DNA of 64,000 nucleotides, from contig NZ_JAUPED010000014.1 in the NCBI RefSeq assembly GCF_030552475.1, positions 1 through 64,000 on the forward strand. Reading direction: 5' to 3'. Below, piece by piece: positions 8,821-17,515 of this stretch. How positions within the stretch are numbered: the first letter of the stretch is position 1; each line of letters opens with the position of its first letter. The notes beneath the pieces are model-generated. The model saw only the letters and a list, made by a program, of their open reading frames with translations. It did no database searches and was not told the origin of the DNA. Origin of the DNA: Mariniflexile sp. AS56. GTDB taxonomy: Bacteria > Bacteroidota > Bacteroidia > Flavobacteriales > Flavobacteriaceae. Made by a program: the position numbers and the translations under genes.

Positions 8821-9564
8821 TTAATCGTCTTGTTTAGGTAATTTTGCCAACTCATTTGCGGCAGATTGGATATTTTCATTAATGTAGTCCTTAATAATAT
8901 TCCCATCTTTTAACACGATGGTTCGATTACTAAACATGGCAATATCAGGTTCGTGCGTTACAAAAGTGATGGTAATTCCTTGCTTGTTTAACTCTTGAAA
9001 CAAGGACATAATTTCGTAAGACGTTCTGGTATCTAAGTTTCCTGTGGCTTCATCGGCAAGAATCATGACGGGATTGTTTACCAAAGATCTAGCAATAGCA
9101 ACACGTTGTTGCTGCCCTCCCGAAAGCTGCGATGGTGTATGATCCATCCTATCGCCCAATCCAACCATTTCTAAGGCTTTAATGGCGCGCGCTCTGCGTT
9201 CGTCAGTAGAAACCTTGCTGTTGTACAACAAGGGTAATTCTACGTTTTCAATAGCAGATGTTCTTGCTAGTAAATTATACGATTGGAAAATAAAGCCTAT
9301 CTTTTCATTTCTAATCGTTGCCAATTCATTTCTAGTCAGGTTCTTTACTTTAACACTATCAATTTCATAATTACCACTGGTAGGTTGATCTAAACAGCCT
9401 AGAATATTTAACATGGTACTCTTACCTGAACCGCTCGACCCCATAATGGTTACAAACTCGCCCTCTTTTATATCAAACGAAATACCTTTTAACGCATGAA
9501 CCGTTTCGGTTCCCATGGTAAACTCTCGTTTTAAATTTTCTATTTTTATGATTGCTTTTTTCAT
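8821..9564 (-). CDS. MacB-like ABC transporter ATP-binding protein
   Basis: This is a complete ABC ATPase of the LolD/MacB class: Walker [11 protein letters not shown] loop FIFQSYNLL, signature LSGGQQQR, Walker [14 protein letters not shown] and switch His in [10 protein letters not shown] set the start at ATG 9564 ([15 protein letters not shown]). A longer in-frame start at 9624 would add 20 residues and overlap the upstream adaptor gene by 56 bp. From 9564 it follows that gene by 4 bp. It pairs with the permease encoded 2 bp downstream. Confidence 0.94.
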   Translation of the reverse strand: MKKAIIKIENLKREFTMGTETVHALKGISFDIKEGEFVTIMGSSGSGKSTMLNILGCLDQPTSGNYEIDSVKVKNLTRNELATIRNEKIGFIFQSYNLLARTSAIENVELPLLYNSKVSTDERRARAIKALEMVGLGDRMDHTPSQLSGGQQQRVAIARSLVNNPVMILADEATGNLDTRTSYEIMSLFQELNKQGITITFVTHEPDIAMFSNRTIVLKDGNIIKDYINENIQSAANELAKLPKQDD

Positions 9565-9568
9565 CGTA

Positions 9569-10771
9569 TTATCTTTTTCCGCCACCACCTCTTTGTGGCA
9601 TAAATGGACTTTTACTTTGTTCATCTGTAGCTGCTTCTGTTTTAGAAACCCCTTTTAAGCTATATACTAATTGATCGCCTGCCGAAATACCACTCAATAT
9701 TTCTACATTAACACCATCACTAGCTCCTAGTGTTACTACTTTAGATGTAATTGCTCCGTTCGCTTGTAATACCCAAAGCGTGGTTTCTTCTCTAGAAGGT
9801 CTACTTGTGTTTTCAGGTAATTGATGTTGTTCATTATAGCTAGCAAAGACTTCTCTTTCTGGTTTAAAGTTGATGGCTTTAGCTTCCGCAGTTAACACAT
9901 CATTTAATTCTAAAGTGAAAATTGAAATGGTGGCAGTTAAACCTGGTTTCAGTTTTAGGTCTGGATTATCTGCCTTAATTACAACGGTATATGTCACCAC
10001 ATTTGAAGTAACCGTTGGGTCTAAACGTACTTGTGTTACTTCTCCTTGAAAGGTTTCTCCTATATAAGCATCTACCGTAAACTCAACACGTTGACCTTCT
10101 TTTACTTGTCCTATATCAGCTTCATCTACATCGGCCTCTACTTGCATTTCTTTTAAATCTTGAGCAATTGTAAATAACGTTGGTGTACTTAAACTGGCCG
10201 CTACGGTTTGTCCTTCGTCGATAGCTCTAGATAATACCACACCGTCTATAGGTGAATAAATATTAGCATACTCTAAATTCGTTATAGCCTGTTGCAAATC
10301 TGAATAACGTTGCGTAACCGTCCCTTTTGCTGTTTGATAATTGAATGCAGCGTCATCAAAATCAGATTTACTTATTACCTGGCTATCATATAATGTTTTT
10401 TGTCTGTCATAAATTGTTTGTGTGTAATTTCGCTGACTCACCGCATTGTCATAAACGGCTTGTGCTTGTGTTTTAGCTGCATTTAAATTGGTTTTATCTA
10501 ACTCAGCAATCAGTTGTCCTTCGGTAACCACACTGTTATAATCCACATATATTTTTTCTACCACACCTGATACCTGTGTTCCAACTTCAACTTGTGTAAT
10601 AGGTTCCATCGTTCCGGTTGCGGTAACCATGGTAGTGACGTTAGCTTTTTTTGCTGTAATAGTTTGTGCTTCTATAACAATTGCATCATTATCTTTCATT
10701 AAAACAAATGCTGCAATAGCAAGTGCAATTAACACGATGCTTCCTATAATAATTTTCTTTTTATTTTTCAT
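9569..10771 (-). CDS. MacA-like periplasmic adaptor (HlyD/RND family)
   Basis: An N-terminal anchor (IIIGSIVLIALAIAAFVLM) is followed by a biotinyl-lipoyl-like domain (GTQVSGVVEKIYVDYNSVV). A coiled-coil hairpin rich in Ala/Gln/Tyr spans about residues 95-165. The returning lipoyl half (YSPIDGVVLSRAIDEGQTV) and a beta-barrel with a membrane-proximal domain complete the adaptor. The C terminus is Gly/Arg-rich (PQRGGGGKR). Such adaptors join an inner-membrane MacB transporter to a TolC channel, and both partners are encoded on either side. The gene begins 5 bp after the TolC gene ends. Confidence 0.93.
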   Translation of the reverse strand: MKNKKKIIIGSIVLIALAIAAFVLMKDNDAIVIEAQTITAKKANVTTMVTATGTMEPITQVEVGTQVSGVVEKIYVDYNSVVTEGQLIAELDKTNLNAAKTQAQAVYDNAVSQRNYTQTIYDRQKTLYDSQVISKSDFDDAAFNYQTAKGTVTQRYSDLQQAITNLEYANIYSPIDGVVLSRAIDEGQTVAASLSTPTLFTIAQDLKEMQVEADVDEADIGQVKEGQRVEFTVDAYIGETFQGEVTQVRLDPTVTSNVVTYTVVIKADNPDLKLKPGLTATISIFTLELNDVLTAEAKAINFKPEREVFASYNEQHQLPENTSRPSREETTLWVLQANGAITSKVVTLGASDGVNVEILSGISAGDQLVYSLKGVSKTEAATDEQSKSPFMPQRGGGGKR

Positions 10772-10776
10772 TTTGA

Positions 10777-12108
10777 TTAAAGTTTAATATCGTTTCCTTG
10801 ATAAAATTGTAGTAATTGATGGTATAAAATATTTAAATATTTGGCTTGTAAATACGTTTGTTGTGTATTAGTAAAAGTGTTTTGGCTGATTACCAAATCT
10901 GTTGTACTTAACGCCCCAAGTTCGTATCTTTTCTGTGCTAATTTGTAAGATTCCTTTGCCGCTTCGTTAGAGGCTTCTGATGCTATAACTTGCTCTTGAG
11001 ATGACAAAGCATTTTGATAGGCTGTTTCTACTTTTCTATAAATATCCTTTTCTGTACTTTGTTTCTGTAGTTGTGCCTTTTCAATATTAATAGTTGCTGT
11101 TTTTACAGCCGCATTGGTTTGGTTTCTGTTAAAAATAGGAATGCTAAGCGACAACCCTATTTTTTGATTGAAGTTAAAATCAAATTGATCTGAAAAATTA
11201 GCTTCTTTTATACTCGTATAACCAGAACCAATACTTCCTGCTAATGATAGTGTTGGCAAATAAGCGCCTTTAGCAATATCCAATTCTTTTTCGTTGGCAG
11301 CAATATTTAACATACTCACACCTATTTCTGGTAATTGGTTTAAAGCATTATTATAAATAGCTGTTTTATCAAGTTCTATGTTAATTAAATCCATGTTTTC
11401 ATTAATGGTTTCAATTTCTAAATCTTCAGTTGGTGGTAATTCTAATAATTGTTTTAACTGAATAATGTATTGTTGATAGTTGTTTTTTGCTGTAATTACA
11501 TTGTATTTATTACTCGCTGCTTGACTTTGTGCTTCTGTATAATCATTCAATGCAATAGACCCAGCATCTAAACGTGATTTTGCACGTAGCACTTCTTGTT
11601 CTGAAGCTGATAAATTATTTTCCGCTATAACGATACTTTCCTTGCTATAAAGCGTTTGTAAATAGGTTTCTAATAAATTTAAAACGATATTGTTTTTCTC
11701 TACTTCTTCCTGTAGAATACTTTTCTCTAATAATAATTTATTCTGTTTTATTTGATTATTTAATTGATTACCTTGAAACAAAGTGATAGAACTATTTATC
11801 CCCACATTAGTACTATTTATTTGGTCTGTAACAAAATCACTTGTTATAGGATCAATAGTATTTCCACTAGAGAAATTTTGTGAAGCATTCCCAAACAAAT
11901 TAGGGAGCTTTGCAGATTTTGCTTTACTATAATCAACTTCTGAAATATTGGTATTTAAAGAAGCTTCTTTTACCGTAATATTATTTTTTAAGGCATAATC
12001 TATACAGTCTTGCAAAGACCATATTTTTGAAGTCGAAACCTTTGAGTCATCTTGTGCAAAAGATATTTGCATACATAAGAAGCTAAGTATAATGAGATAT
12101 AATTTCAT
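10777..12108 (-). CDS. TolC family outer membrane efflux protein
   Basis: A signal peptide (MKLYLIILSFLCMQISFAQ) precedes two outer membrane efflux protein repeats rich in Ala/Gln/Asn. Typical pieces are LQDCIDYALKNNITVKEA at the start and AQKRYELGALSTTDLVISQ in the second repeat. The length (443 residues) fits the family. I prefer ATG 12108; ATG 12132 would add eight residues, and a near-consensus -7 box CATCTTTG at 12135-12142 would put transcription initiation close to or after it. It is the first gene of the six-gene operon running to 5815. Confidence 0.92.
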   Translation of the reverse strand: MKLYLIILSFLCMQISFAQDDSKVSTSKIWSLQDCIDYALKNNITVKEASLNTNISEVDYSKAKSAKLPNLFGNASQNFSSGNTIDPITSDFVTDQINSTNVGINSSITLFQGNQLNNQIKQNKLLLEKSILQEEVEKNNIVLNLLETYLQTLYSKESIVIAENNLSASEQEVLRAKSRLDAGSIALNDYTEAQSQAASNKYNVITAKNNYQQYIIQLKQLLELPPTEDLEIETINENMDLINIELDKTAIYNNALNQLPEIGVSMLNIAANEKELDIAKGAYLPTLSLAGSIGSGYTSIKEANFSDQFDFNFNQKIGLSLSIPIFNRNQTNAAVKTATINIEKAQLQKQSTEKDIYRKVETAYQNALSSQEQVIASEASNEAAKESYKLAQKRYELGALSTTDLVISQNTFTNTQQTYLQAKYLNILYHQLLQFYQGNDIKL

Positions 12109-12226
12109 TTTATGAGTGTTTTTATTTAACACTTCAAAGATGAAACTATATACAATCTTATTAAACTGGAATAGATGTTCTAGGGTATTGACTATACAGA
12201 AAGGGTGGTTTTATCGACGAGATTTC

Positions 12227-12479
12227 ATGAAGGTTCTTGTATAGAGTTGTATTTTTTGTTTAGTTCCTTTTTTATTCAAGCCAATTCTCAGAATTACTTC
12301 GACGTTATAAATTTAACCTACACCAATACTCCTAAAAACGATTTTGAAGAATGAACGTTTTGAAGATGGTGTTGTTTTTAAAGTGGAACTGTTTTATCGA
12401 CTTCATTTCTATTGAAAAACTAGAAGTAAATCAATTACTACACGGGCTTGGACCATGTTCTTTAACTACAAATTTTTAG
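12227..12479 (+). pseudogene. Decayed gene for a small secreted/outer-membrane protein
   Basis: Protein-like sequence survives in successive frames. From about 12247 one frame reads LYFLFSS, then FFIQANSQNYFDVINLTYT and NTPKNDFEE, looking like a signal peptide followed by a mature N terminus. It stops at 12352. A second frame from 12350 reads RFEDGVVFKVELFYRL, and a third from 12393 reads FIDFISIEKLEVNQLLHGL then GPCSLTTNF, with a stop at 12479. Overlapping, shifted fragments that read sensibly in order indicate frameshift decay. The family is not identified with confidence; flavobacterial outer-membrane barrel proteins of the DUF6268 kind start similarly. The 3' part of the gene is gone. Confidence 0.5.
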
Positions 12480-12516
12480 AGCCATTCCTTAATAAACTAG
12501 TATCTTCGCGCGCATT

Positions 12517-13416
12517 ATGTGGATGTACTTAGGACTTTTAGCTGCTTTATTTTTAGGATTACACAACTTATGTAAAAAACATGCCGTACAGGGCAATGAA
12601 GTGTTCCCTGTTCTTTTAGGGACCGTTTCTTCTGGGTTTTTATTAATACTACCTATTTATATAGGCTCGAAATTTGCTCCAGACTATATGGCGCATATTG
12701 GCTTTTATATTACCGATATACCTTGGGAAACTCATGGTTTTATAGCCATTAAATCGGCTATCATGGCAGCGTCTTGGGTGTTGGCGTATCAAGCTTTAAA
12801 GCATTTACCAATTACTATTGTTACGCCTATCCGATCGGCAGGTCCTTTTTTCACCTTTATTGGCGCCATAACTATTTACCAAGAAAAGCCAAACTTTTGG
12901 CAATGGATTGGTTTTTTTCTTATAATTTTTTCGGTGATGCTCTATTCAAAAATAGGCAAGAAAGAAGGAATCCATTTTAAAAGAAACAAATGGATTGTTG
13001 CCATTGTTGCAGCTACTTTTTTAGGGGCATCGAGTGGTTTGTACGATAAGTTTTTGATTCAAACTTTAAGTTTAAATCCGCAAACCTTGCTCTTCTGGTT
13101 TTGCTTTTATACCGTACTTATTTTACTCGTTATTTTAACAATTACCTGGTTTCCACATGCTGAAAAACGTAAAGATTTCAAATGGCGTTGGACGATTCCC
13201 ATGGTTGGTATTTTATTGCAAGTAGCAGACTATTTTTACTTTAAAGCTTTGCAAGACCCTGAAGCCCTAATCATGTTACTTTCAGCTATAAAACGTAGCC
13301 AAATCATTATAGCCGTAGTTGCTGGTGGCTTAATTTTTAAAGAGAAAAACAAACGAAAAAAATTAGTTCCGCTAGCTGGTATTTTGGTTGGGGTGTTTTT
13401 AATACTGTATACCTAG
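12517..13416 (+). CDS. EamA/DMT family transporter
   Basis: About ten hydrophobic helices in 299 residues, in two halves, give the drug/metabolite transporter layout. Landmarks are the proline-rich start of the first-half last helix (TIVTPIRSAGPFFTFIGAI) and the equivalent second-half segment (LSAIKRSQIIIAVVAGGLIFKEK). The glutamate-containing 'IYQEK' and 'IFKEK' turns are typical of EamA repeats. The protein should be an inner-membrane carrier of unknown substrate. It is monocistronic and convergent with the helicase gene that ends at 13428, only 11 bp away, with no obvious hairpin between them. Confidence 0.88.
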   Translation: MWMYLGLLAALFLGLHNLCKKHAVQGNEVFPVLLGTVSSGFLLILPIYIGSKFAPDYMAHIGFYITDIPWETHGFIAIKSAIMAASWVLAYQALKHLPITIVTPIRSAGPFFTFIGAITIYQEKPNFWQWIGFFLIIFSVMLYSKIGKKEGIHFKRNKWIVAIVAATFLGASSGLYDKFLIQTLSLNPQTLLFWFCFYTVLILLVILTITWFPHAEKRKDFKWRWTIPMVGILLQVADYFYFKALQDPEALIMLLSAIKRSQIIIAVVAGGLIFKEKNKRKKLVPLAGILVGVFLILYT

Positions 13417-13427
13417 AACGCGCTACT

Positions 13428-14741
13428 TTATAAAATAGTAACGCGTACTTTTTTCTTTTTTAATCGGGTATTATTTAATTTTTCTACCAACGCATCTGCC
13501 ATAGCATAAGGAACAGCTACAAAAGCACAATCTGGTTTTAATTCTATAGTACCTAATTGGTCGTTATCAATACCACCTTGTTTAATAAATAAACCAGCGA
13601 TATCTCCTTTTGATATTTTATCTTTTCTACCCCCTGAAATAAATAAAGTTTCCCACATTTGTGGCGTAACAGGGGCTTTCTTCGAAACGTTAATACCCTT
13701 AATATTTTTAATAAACTCAGGCAACAATTCCTTTTGCCATTTTAATATATAAGCGGTGCCTTTAGCATTTACTCGAGCGGTTCTACCGTTTCTGTGAATA
13801 AACTCTTCTTCATGTTTAGGTAATTCGTAATGAATAATATAACCCATTTCTGGGATATCAATACCACGTGCTGCCAAATCGGTTGAAATAAGTACTTGAC
13901 TTGTTCCGTTTCTAAATTTAATAAGAGAACGCTCTCTGTCTTTTTGCTCCATACCACCTGAAAAACAGGAATGACTCACTTTATTACGTGTTAAAAAACG
14001 ACTCACCTCATCAATACTATCTCTTAAATTACAGAAAATAATACCTGGCTCATTACCTATATGCTGTAGTAATTCCAACAAGGTTTTTAACTTGTTTTTA
14101 TCTGGAGACACCACGGTTTTGATGGTTAACTTTGATGCCGTTTTTTCTTTTAAATAGTTAATAGTATATGGTTTGTCCAATCGCACAAAACCTGGCACTT
14201 TAACAGCCTGTGTAGCAGAGGTTAAAATGCGTTTATTTACGTTAGGAATATGACCTATAATTGCTTTCATTTCTTCCTCAAAACCATCTTCTAACGATTT
14301 ATCAAACTCATCCAAAATCAGTGTTTTTATACTAGATTTAGAAAAACGATCGCTTGTAAAGTGGTCTAATATTCTACCTGGTGTTCCAATTAAAATAGCT
14401 GGGTTATGTTTAATTTCAATTTTGTCTTTAGACATGGGTCTACCTCCATAAACCGCGTTTACTTTATAACCAGACCCCATAGAACGAATCACCTGTTCAA
14501 TTTGAATAGCCAATTCTCTTGAAGGTACTAATATTAAAGCCTGTACTTCGTCCGATTCTGGATCCAAAACATTCAATAATGGCAATGAAAACGCCAAAGT
14601 TTTACCTGTTCCAGTAGGCGATAATATAATGGTGTTTGTTGTTGTTTCAATAACGGAAACAGCTTCCTCCTGCATCGGGTTTAAAGCTTCAATATTTAAT
14701 TTTGCTAAAATATCCTCTTGATTTTTAATGCTATTTGCCAT
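13428..14741 (-). CDS. DEAD-box RNA helicase with C-terminal DbpA RNA-binding domain
   Basis: The SF2 helicase core (about 1-350) has motif I SPTGTGKT, motif III TSAT, motif V STDLAARGID and motif VI HRNGRTAR. Motif II is DEFD (LILDEFDKS) rather than DEAD, a conservative departure. The C-terminal 75 residues (SGGRKDKISKGDIAGLFIKQ to KVRVTIL) match the DbpA RNA-binding domain, which in E. coli recognises hairpin 92 of 23S rRNA. A role in large-subunit assembly is inferred. The gene starts 5 bp after a second DEAD-box gene ends, so the two are likely co-transcribed. Confidence 0.92.
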   Translation of the reverse strand: MANSIKNQEDILAKLNIEALNPMQEEAVSVIETTTNTIILSPTGTGKTLAFSLPLLNVLDPESDEVQALILVPSRELAIQIEQVIRSMGSGYKVNAVYGGRPMSKDKIEIKHNPAILIGTPGRILDHFTSDRFSKSSIKTLILDEFDKSLEDGFEEEMKAIIGHIPNVNKRILTSATQAVKVPGFVRLDKPYTINYLKEKTASKLTIKTVVSPDKNKLKTLLELLQHIGNEPGIIFCNLRDSIDEVSRFLTRNKVSHSCFSGGMEQKDRERSLIKFRNGTSQVLISTDLAARGIDIPEMGYIIHYELPKHEEEFIHRNGRTARVNAKGTAYILKWQKELLPEFIKNIKGINVSKKAPVTPQMWETLFISGGRKDKISKGDIAGLFIKQGGIDNDQLGTIELKPDCAFVAVPYAMADALVEKLNNTRLKKKKVRVTIL

Positions 14742-14746
14742 AATGA

Positions 14747-16087
14747 TTATTTCTTTTTAGTCTTTTTAGTCACTTCTGGTGTTAGAGTTTCTGTACCAGT
14801 TTGAGCTAAGTAATTTGCTAATATTTTATCGACTAGTTCTTCTTTTGTTAAATGATGAAATATCGTTTTGATTTTAGCTTTAAAATCTTCAGATACCTCA
14901 CGATTCGGTTTGGTTTTAAATATTTTTTTCGCCCATAATAAACCGTTATTTTCTTCAATGCTTTGTGCATCGGCTTTTTTAAATTCATTAAAAACAATGC
15001 CCAATTCTTGTTCAAAATCGGCGATATCTACAACTTCTTCTTGTTGTAAAATAGTTAATGAAAGCCCCTTTGCTCCTGCTCTTGCTGTACGTCCGCTTCT
15101 ATGCACATAAGCATCATAGGTGTCTGGTAAATGGTAATTCACCACATAAGCTATTTCTTTAACGTCAATTCCTCTAGCAGCTAAATCGGTTGCTACCAAA
15201 ATATCTATAAACCCTTCTCTAAATTGCCCCATAATACGGTCACGAATCCCTTGAGATAAGCTACCGTGAAGTGCCCCAGACGAGAATTTATTAATAGCTA
15301 AATTTTTGGCTAATTTATTAACCGCTGCTTTGGTTTTACAAAAAATGATACCACGTTGTCCTTCTTTTGAATTTAAAAAATGAAGTAACACCTCTAGTTT
15401 TTCAATAGGTTCTACCACTACATAGTGATGATCGATTCCTTGATGTCCCATGGTAGACATATCTGCTTCCACCTGTATCACATGTTTAGACATGTAATTT
15501 TGCACCAATTGTTTGATGGCACCTGGCATGGTCGCAGTGAATAATAAGGTTCTTCTCGATTTAGGAATTTCTTTAATAATAAGATCTAAATCATCTTTTA
15601 AAGCACTTACCATTTCATCGGCCTCATCCAAGACTAAATACGCAACGTTTTTAAGGTTGATGGCACCACGGTTTATTAAATCGACCAAACGCCCTGGTGT
15701 TGCCACAACCACGTGGGTAGCTGTTTTTAAACGTTCTATTTGTGGTTTTATAGGGATACCTCCGCATACCGATGCCACTGAAATGGCGCTGCTGTGCGAT
15801 GCAAAAGAAACTAAATTACTATGTATTTGTTGCCCTAATTCTCTGGTAGGTGCTAATATTACAGCTTGAACACTTGTATTTTCAACATCTATCAATTGTA
15901 GTAAAGGCAAGCCGAATGCAGCCGTTTTACCAGTTCCGGTTTTTGCCAATGCAACAAGGTCTTCTTTGTTGTTAAGCACAACAGGAATGGCCTTTTCTTG
16001 AATATCGGTGGGTACAGAAATTTGTAAATCGGCTAGACTTTGTTGTAGAGACTGATTAATTCCTAAATCAGAAAATAGTTTGGACAT
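14747..16087 (-). CDS. DEAD-box RNA helicase
   Basis: A complete DEAD-box core of about 380 residues carries the Q motif (FSDLGINQSLQQSL), motif I AKTGTGKT, Ia PTRELGQQ, DEAD, TAT in place of SAT (LLFTATMP), ATDLAARGID and HRSGRTAR. The 65-residue C-terminal tail is Lys-rich (TPEVTKKTKKK) and probably assists nonspecific RNA binding. It resembles CsdA/RhlE-class helicases that act in ribosome assembly or RNA turnover, especially in the cold; the exact client RNA is unknown. It is the first gene of a two-helicase operon, with a -7 element at 16104-16111. Confidence 0.93.
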   Translation of the reverse strand: MSKLFSDLGINQSLQQSLADLQISVPTDIQEKAIPVVLNNKEDLVALAKTGTGKTAAFGLPLLQLIDVENTSVQAVILAPTRELGQQIHSNLVSFASHSSAISVASVCGGIPIKPQIERLKTATHVVVATPGRLVDLINRGAINLKNVAYLVLDEADEMVSALKDDLDLIIKEIPKSRRTLLFTATMPGAIKQLVQNYMSKHVIQVEADMSTMGHQGIDHHYVVVEPIEKLEVLLHFLNSKEGQRGIIFCKTKAAVNKLAKNLAINKFSSGALHGSLSQGIRDRIMGQFREGFIDILVATDLAARGIDVKEIAYVVNYHLPDTYDAYVHRSGRTARAGAKGLSLTILQQEEVVDIADFEQELGIVFNEFKKADAQSIEENNGLLWAKKIFKTKPNREVSEDFKAKIKTIFHHLTKEELVDKILANYLAQTGTETLTPEVTKKTKKK

Positions 16088-16103
16088 AAAAAAAATATTT
16101 TTG

Positions 16104-16111
16104 CAAAGGTA
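16104..16111 (-). promoter_or_regulatory. Bacteroidota -7 element TACCTTTG for the helicase pair
   Basis: Minus-strand TACCTTTG matches TAnnTTTG exactly and lies 17 bp upstream of the helicase start codon, giving a very short leader. No clear -33 element accompanies it. Confidence 0.55.
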
Positions 16112-16200
16112 ACTTCCTTATTCTTTGGAACAGTTGTTATTGGTATTTTATTTTTAGCGAGCATTTAAAACCATTTTATAAATCTTTGTTAAAAAAAAAG

Positions 16201-16214
16201 AATGAACGTTCATT
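16201..16214. promoter_or_regulatory. TetR-type operator, palindrome AATGAACGTTCATT
   Basis: A perfect 14-bp palindrome containing TGAACGTTCA lies directly upstream of the -7 box (16220-16227) of the tetR gene. The core resembles operators bound by TetR-family repressors, and the position between -33 and -7 would block RNA polymerase. Autoregulation of the four-gene operon is inferred. Confidence 0.7.
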
Positions 16215-16219
16215 TTTTA

Positions 16220-16227
16220 TATCTTTG
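16220..16227 (+). promoter_or_regulatory. Bacteroidota -7 element TATCTTTG of the tetR operon
   Basis: TATCTTTG matches TAnnTTTG exactly and ends 20 bp before the tetR start codon. The candidate -33 TTTG at 16185-16188 is too far away (31 bp) to be convincing. The operator palindrome occupies the spacer. Confidence 0.65.
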
Positions 16228-16247
16228 CATAGAAATTAATAATAACC

Positions 16248-16835
16248 ATGGCAAAACTTCAAAAAAGCATAGAAAAGCGTAACGCTTTAGTTAGAGCAAC
16301 AATAGACTTGGTAAACAACAACGGTTTCCATGCTACACCTATGAGTAAAATTGCCAAACTAGCAAATGTATCGCCTGCAACCATCTATTTGTATTTTGAA
16401 AATAAGCAAGATTTGGTCAACCAAACATACATCGATGTAAAGTCAGAATACACCAATTATGCTTTTGAAACTTATGACGCTACAATGTCTGTTGAAGCTG
16501 GTTTTGAAATCATTTGGAAGCGTATTGCCGATTTTAAACTTCAAGAATGTGAACACGCTATGTTTTTAGCACAGTGTGATAATACACCTATGATTGAAGA
16601 GGAAAGCAGACAAGAAGGTATAAAGCATTTACAACCCCTACTCGACCTTTGGGCACGTGGTAAAGCGGAAGGTATTATAAAACCTTTATCAGATTATATT
16701 TTATATGCCTATTCAATAAACCCATTATCATTTTTAATGATGGCACAAAAACGAGGATCTTTCAAACTAGATAAAACACATTTGGAAGAAGCATATCAAT
16801 CTGCTTGGAGCAGTATTAAAACATGCAAACATTAA
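16248..16835 (+). CDS. TetR/AcrR family transcriptional regulator
   Basis: The N-terminal helix-turn-helix (about 10-55) is canonical: LVNNNGFHATPMSKIAKLAN then VSPATIYLYFENKQDL. The C-terminal ligand-binding domain (about 75-195) is divergent, as usual for the family. The gene leads an operon with a nitroreductase, an MDR reductase and an iron-dependent alcohol dehydrogenase. It has an operator-like palindrome in its own promoter. The likely role is derepression of these reductases by a toxic aldehyde, quinone or other electrophile; the ligand is not known. Confidence 0.92.
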   Translation: MAKLQKSIEKRNALVRATIDLVNNNGFHATPMSKIAKLANVSPATIYLYFENKQDLVNQTYIDVKSEYTNYAFETYDATMSVEAGFEIIWKRIADFKLQECEHAMFLAQCDNTPMIEEESRQEGIKHLQPLLDLWARGKAEGIIKPLSDYILYAYSINPLSFLMMAQKRGSFKLDKTHLEEAYQSAWSSIKTCKH

Positions 16836-16872
16836 TATTTAAAATAATAAGAACTGAAATAGAATAAACAAT

Positions 16873-17505
16873 ATGGAATTATTAGACAAATTAAAGTGGA
16901 GATATGCGGCGAAAGCCATGAACGGAAAAAAAGTTTCTGAAGATAAAATAGATAGAATTTTAGAAGCGGCACGTTTGGCTCCTACTTCAAGTGGCTTACA
17001 ACCTTTCGAAATTTTTGTGATTAAAAATCAAGAAGTTAAAGAGAAAATTAGACCGGTGGCTTGGAATCAATCGGTTATTACAGACTGTTCGCACTTACTT
17101 GTTTTTGCGGCTTGGGATACCTACACAGCAGAACGTATTAATTATATGTTCGATTTAACAAACGACATTCGCGGATTTAAAAATGAAGGTTGGGAAAATT
17201 ATCGCCAGATGTTATTAAGTTCATATCCGCAAAAAGATGCAGAAGAAAACTTTAATCATGCTGCAAAACAAGCTTACATTGCATTTTCTCAAGCCATTAC
17301 CGCTGCTGCTTTTGAGGGTGTAGATACAACTCCTGTAGAAGGTTTTGACCCAGATGCTGTAGACAGTATTTTAGGTTTACGTGAAAAAGGTTTGCGTAGT
17401 GCTGTTTTATTACCAGTTGGTTATAGACAAGAGGATGCAGATTGGTTAGTGAACTTAGTAAAAGTGAGAAAACCTACTGAAGATTTAGTAACCGTAATAG
17501 ACTAA
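16873..17505 (+). CDS. Nitroreductase family NAD(P)H-dependent oxidoreductase
   Basis: The 210-residue protein matches FMN nitroreductases of the NfsB/DrgA type. It has the basic N-terminal FMN-phosphate motif KWRYAAKAMNGKKVS and LEAARLAPTSSGLQPFEIFVI. The C-terminal flavin loop is LLPVGYRQEDADWL, and GVDTTPVEGFDPDAV is characteristic. The enzymes are cytoplasmic homodimers that reduce quinones or nitroaromatics by two-electron transfer. It is the second gene of the TetR-led operon, 37 bp after the regulator and 10 bp before the MDR gene. A related paralogue is encoded at 29137-29811. Confidence 0.92.
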   Translation: MELLDKLKWRYAAKAMNGKKVSEDKIDRILEAARLAPTSSGLQPFEIFVIKNQEVKEKIRPVAWNQSVITDCSHLLVFAAWDTYTAERINYMFDLTNDIRGFKNEGWENYRQMLLSSYPQKDAEENFNHAAKQAYIAFSQAITAAAFEGVDTTPVEGFDPDAVDSILGLREKGLRSAVLLPVGYRQEDADWLVNLVKVRKPTEDLVTVID

Positions 17506-17515
17506 AAAAAAGATC

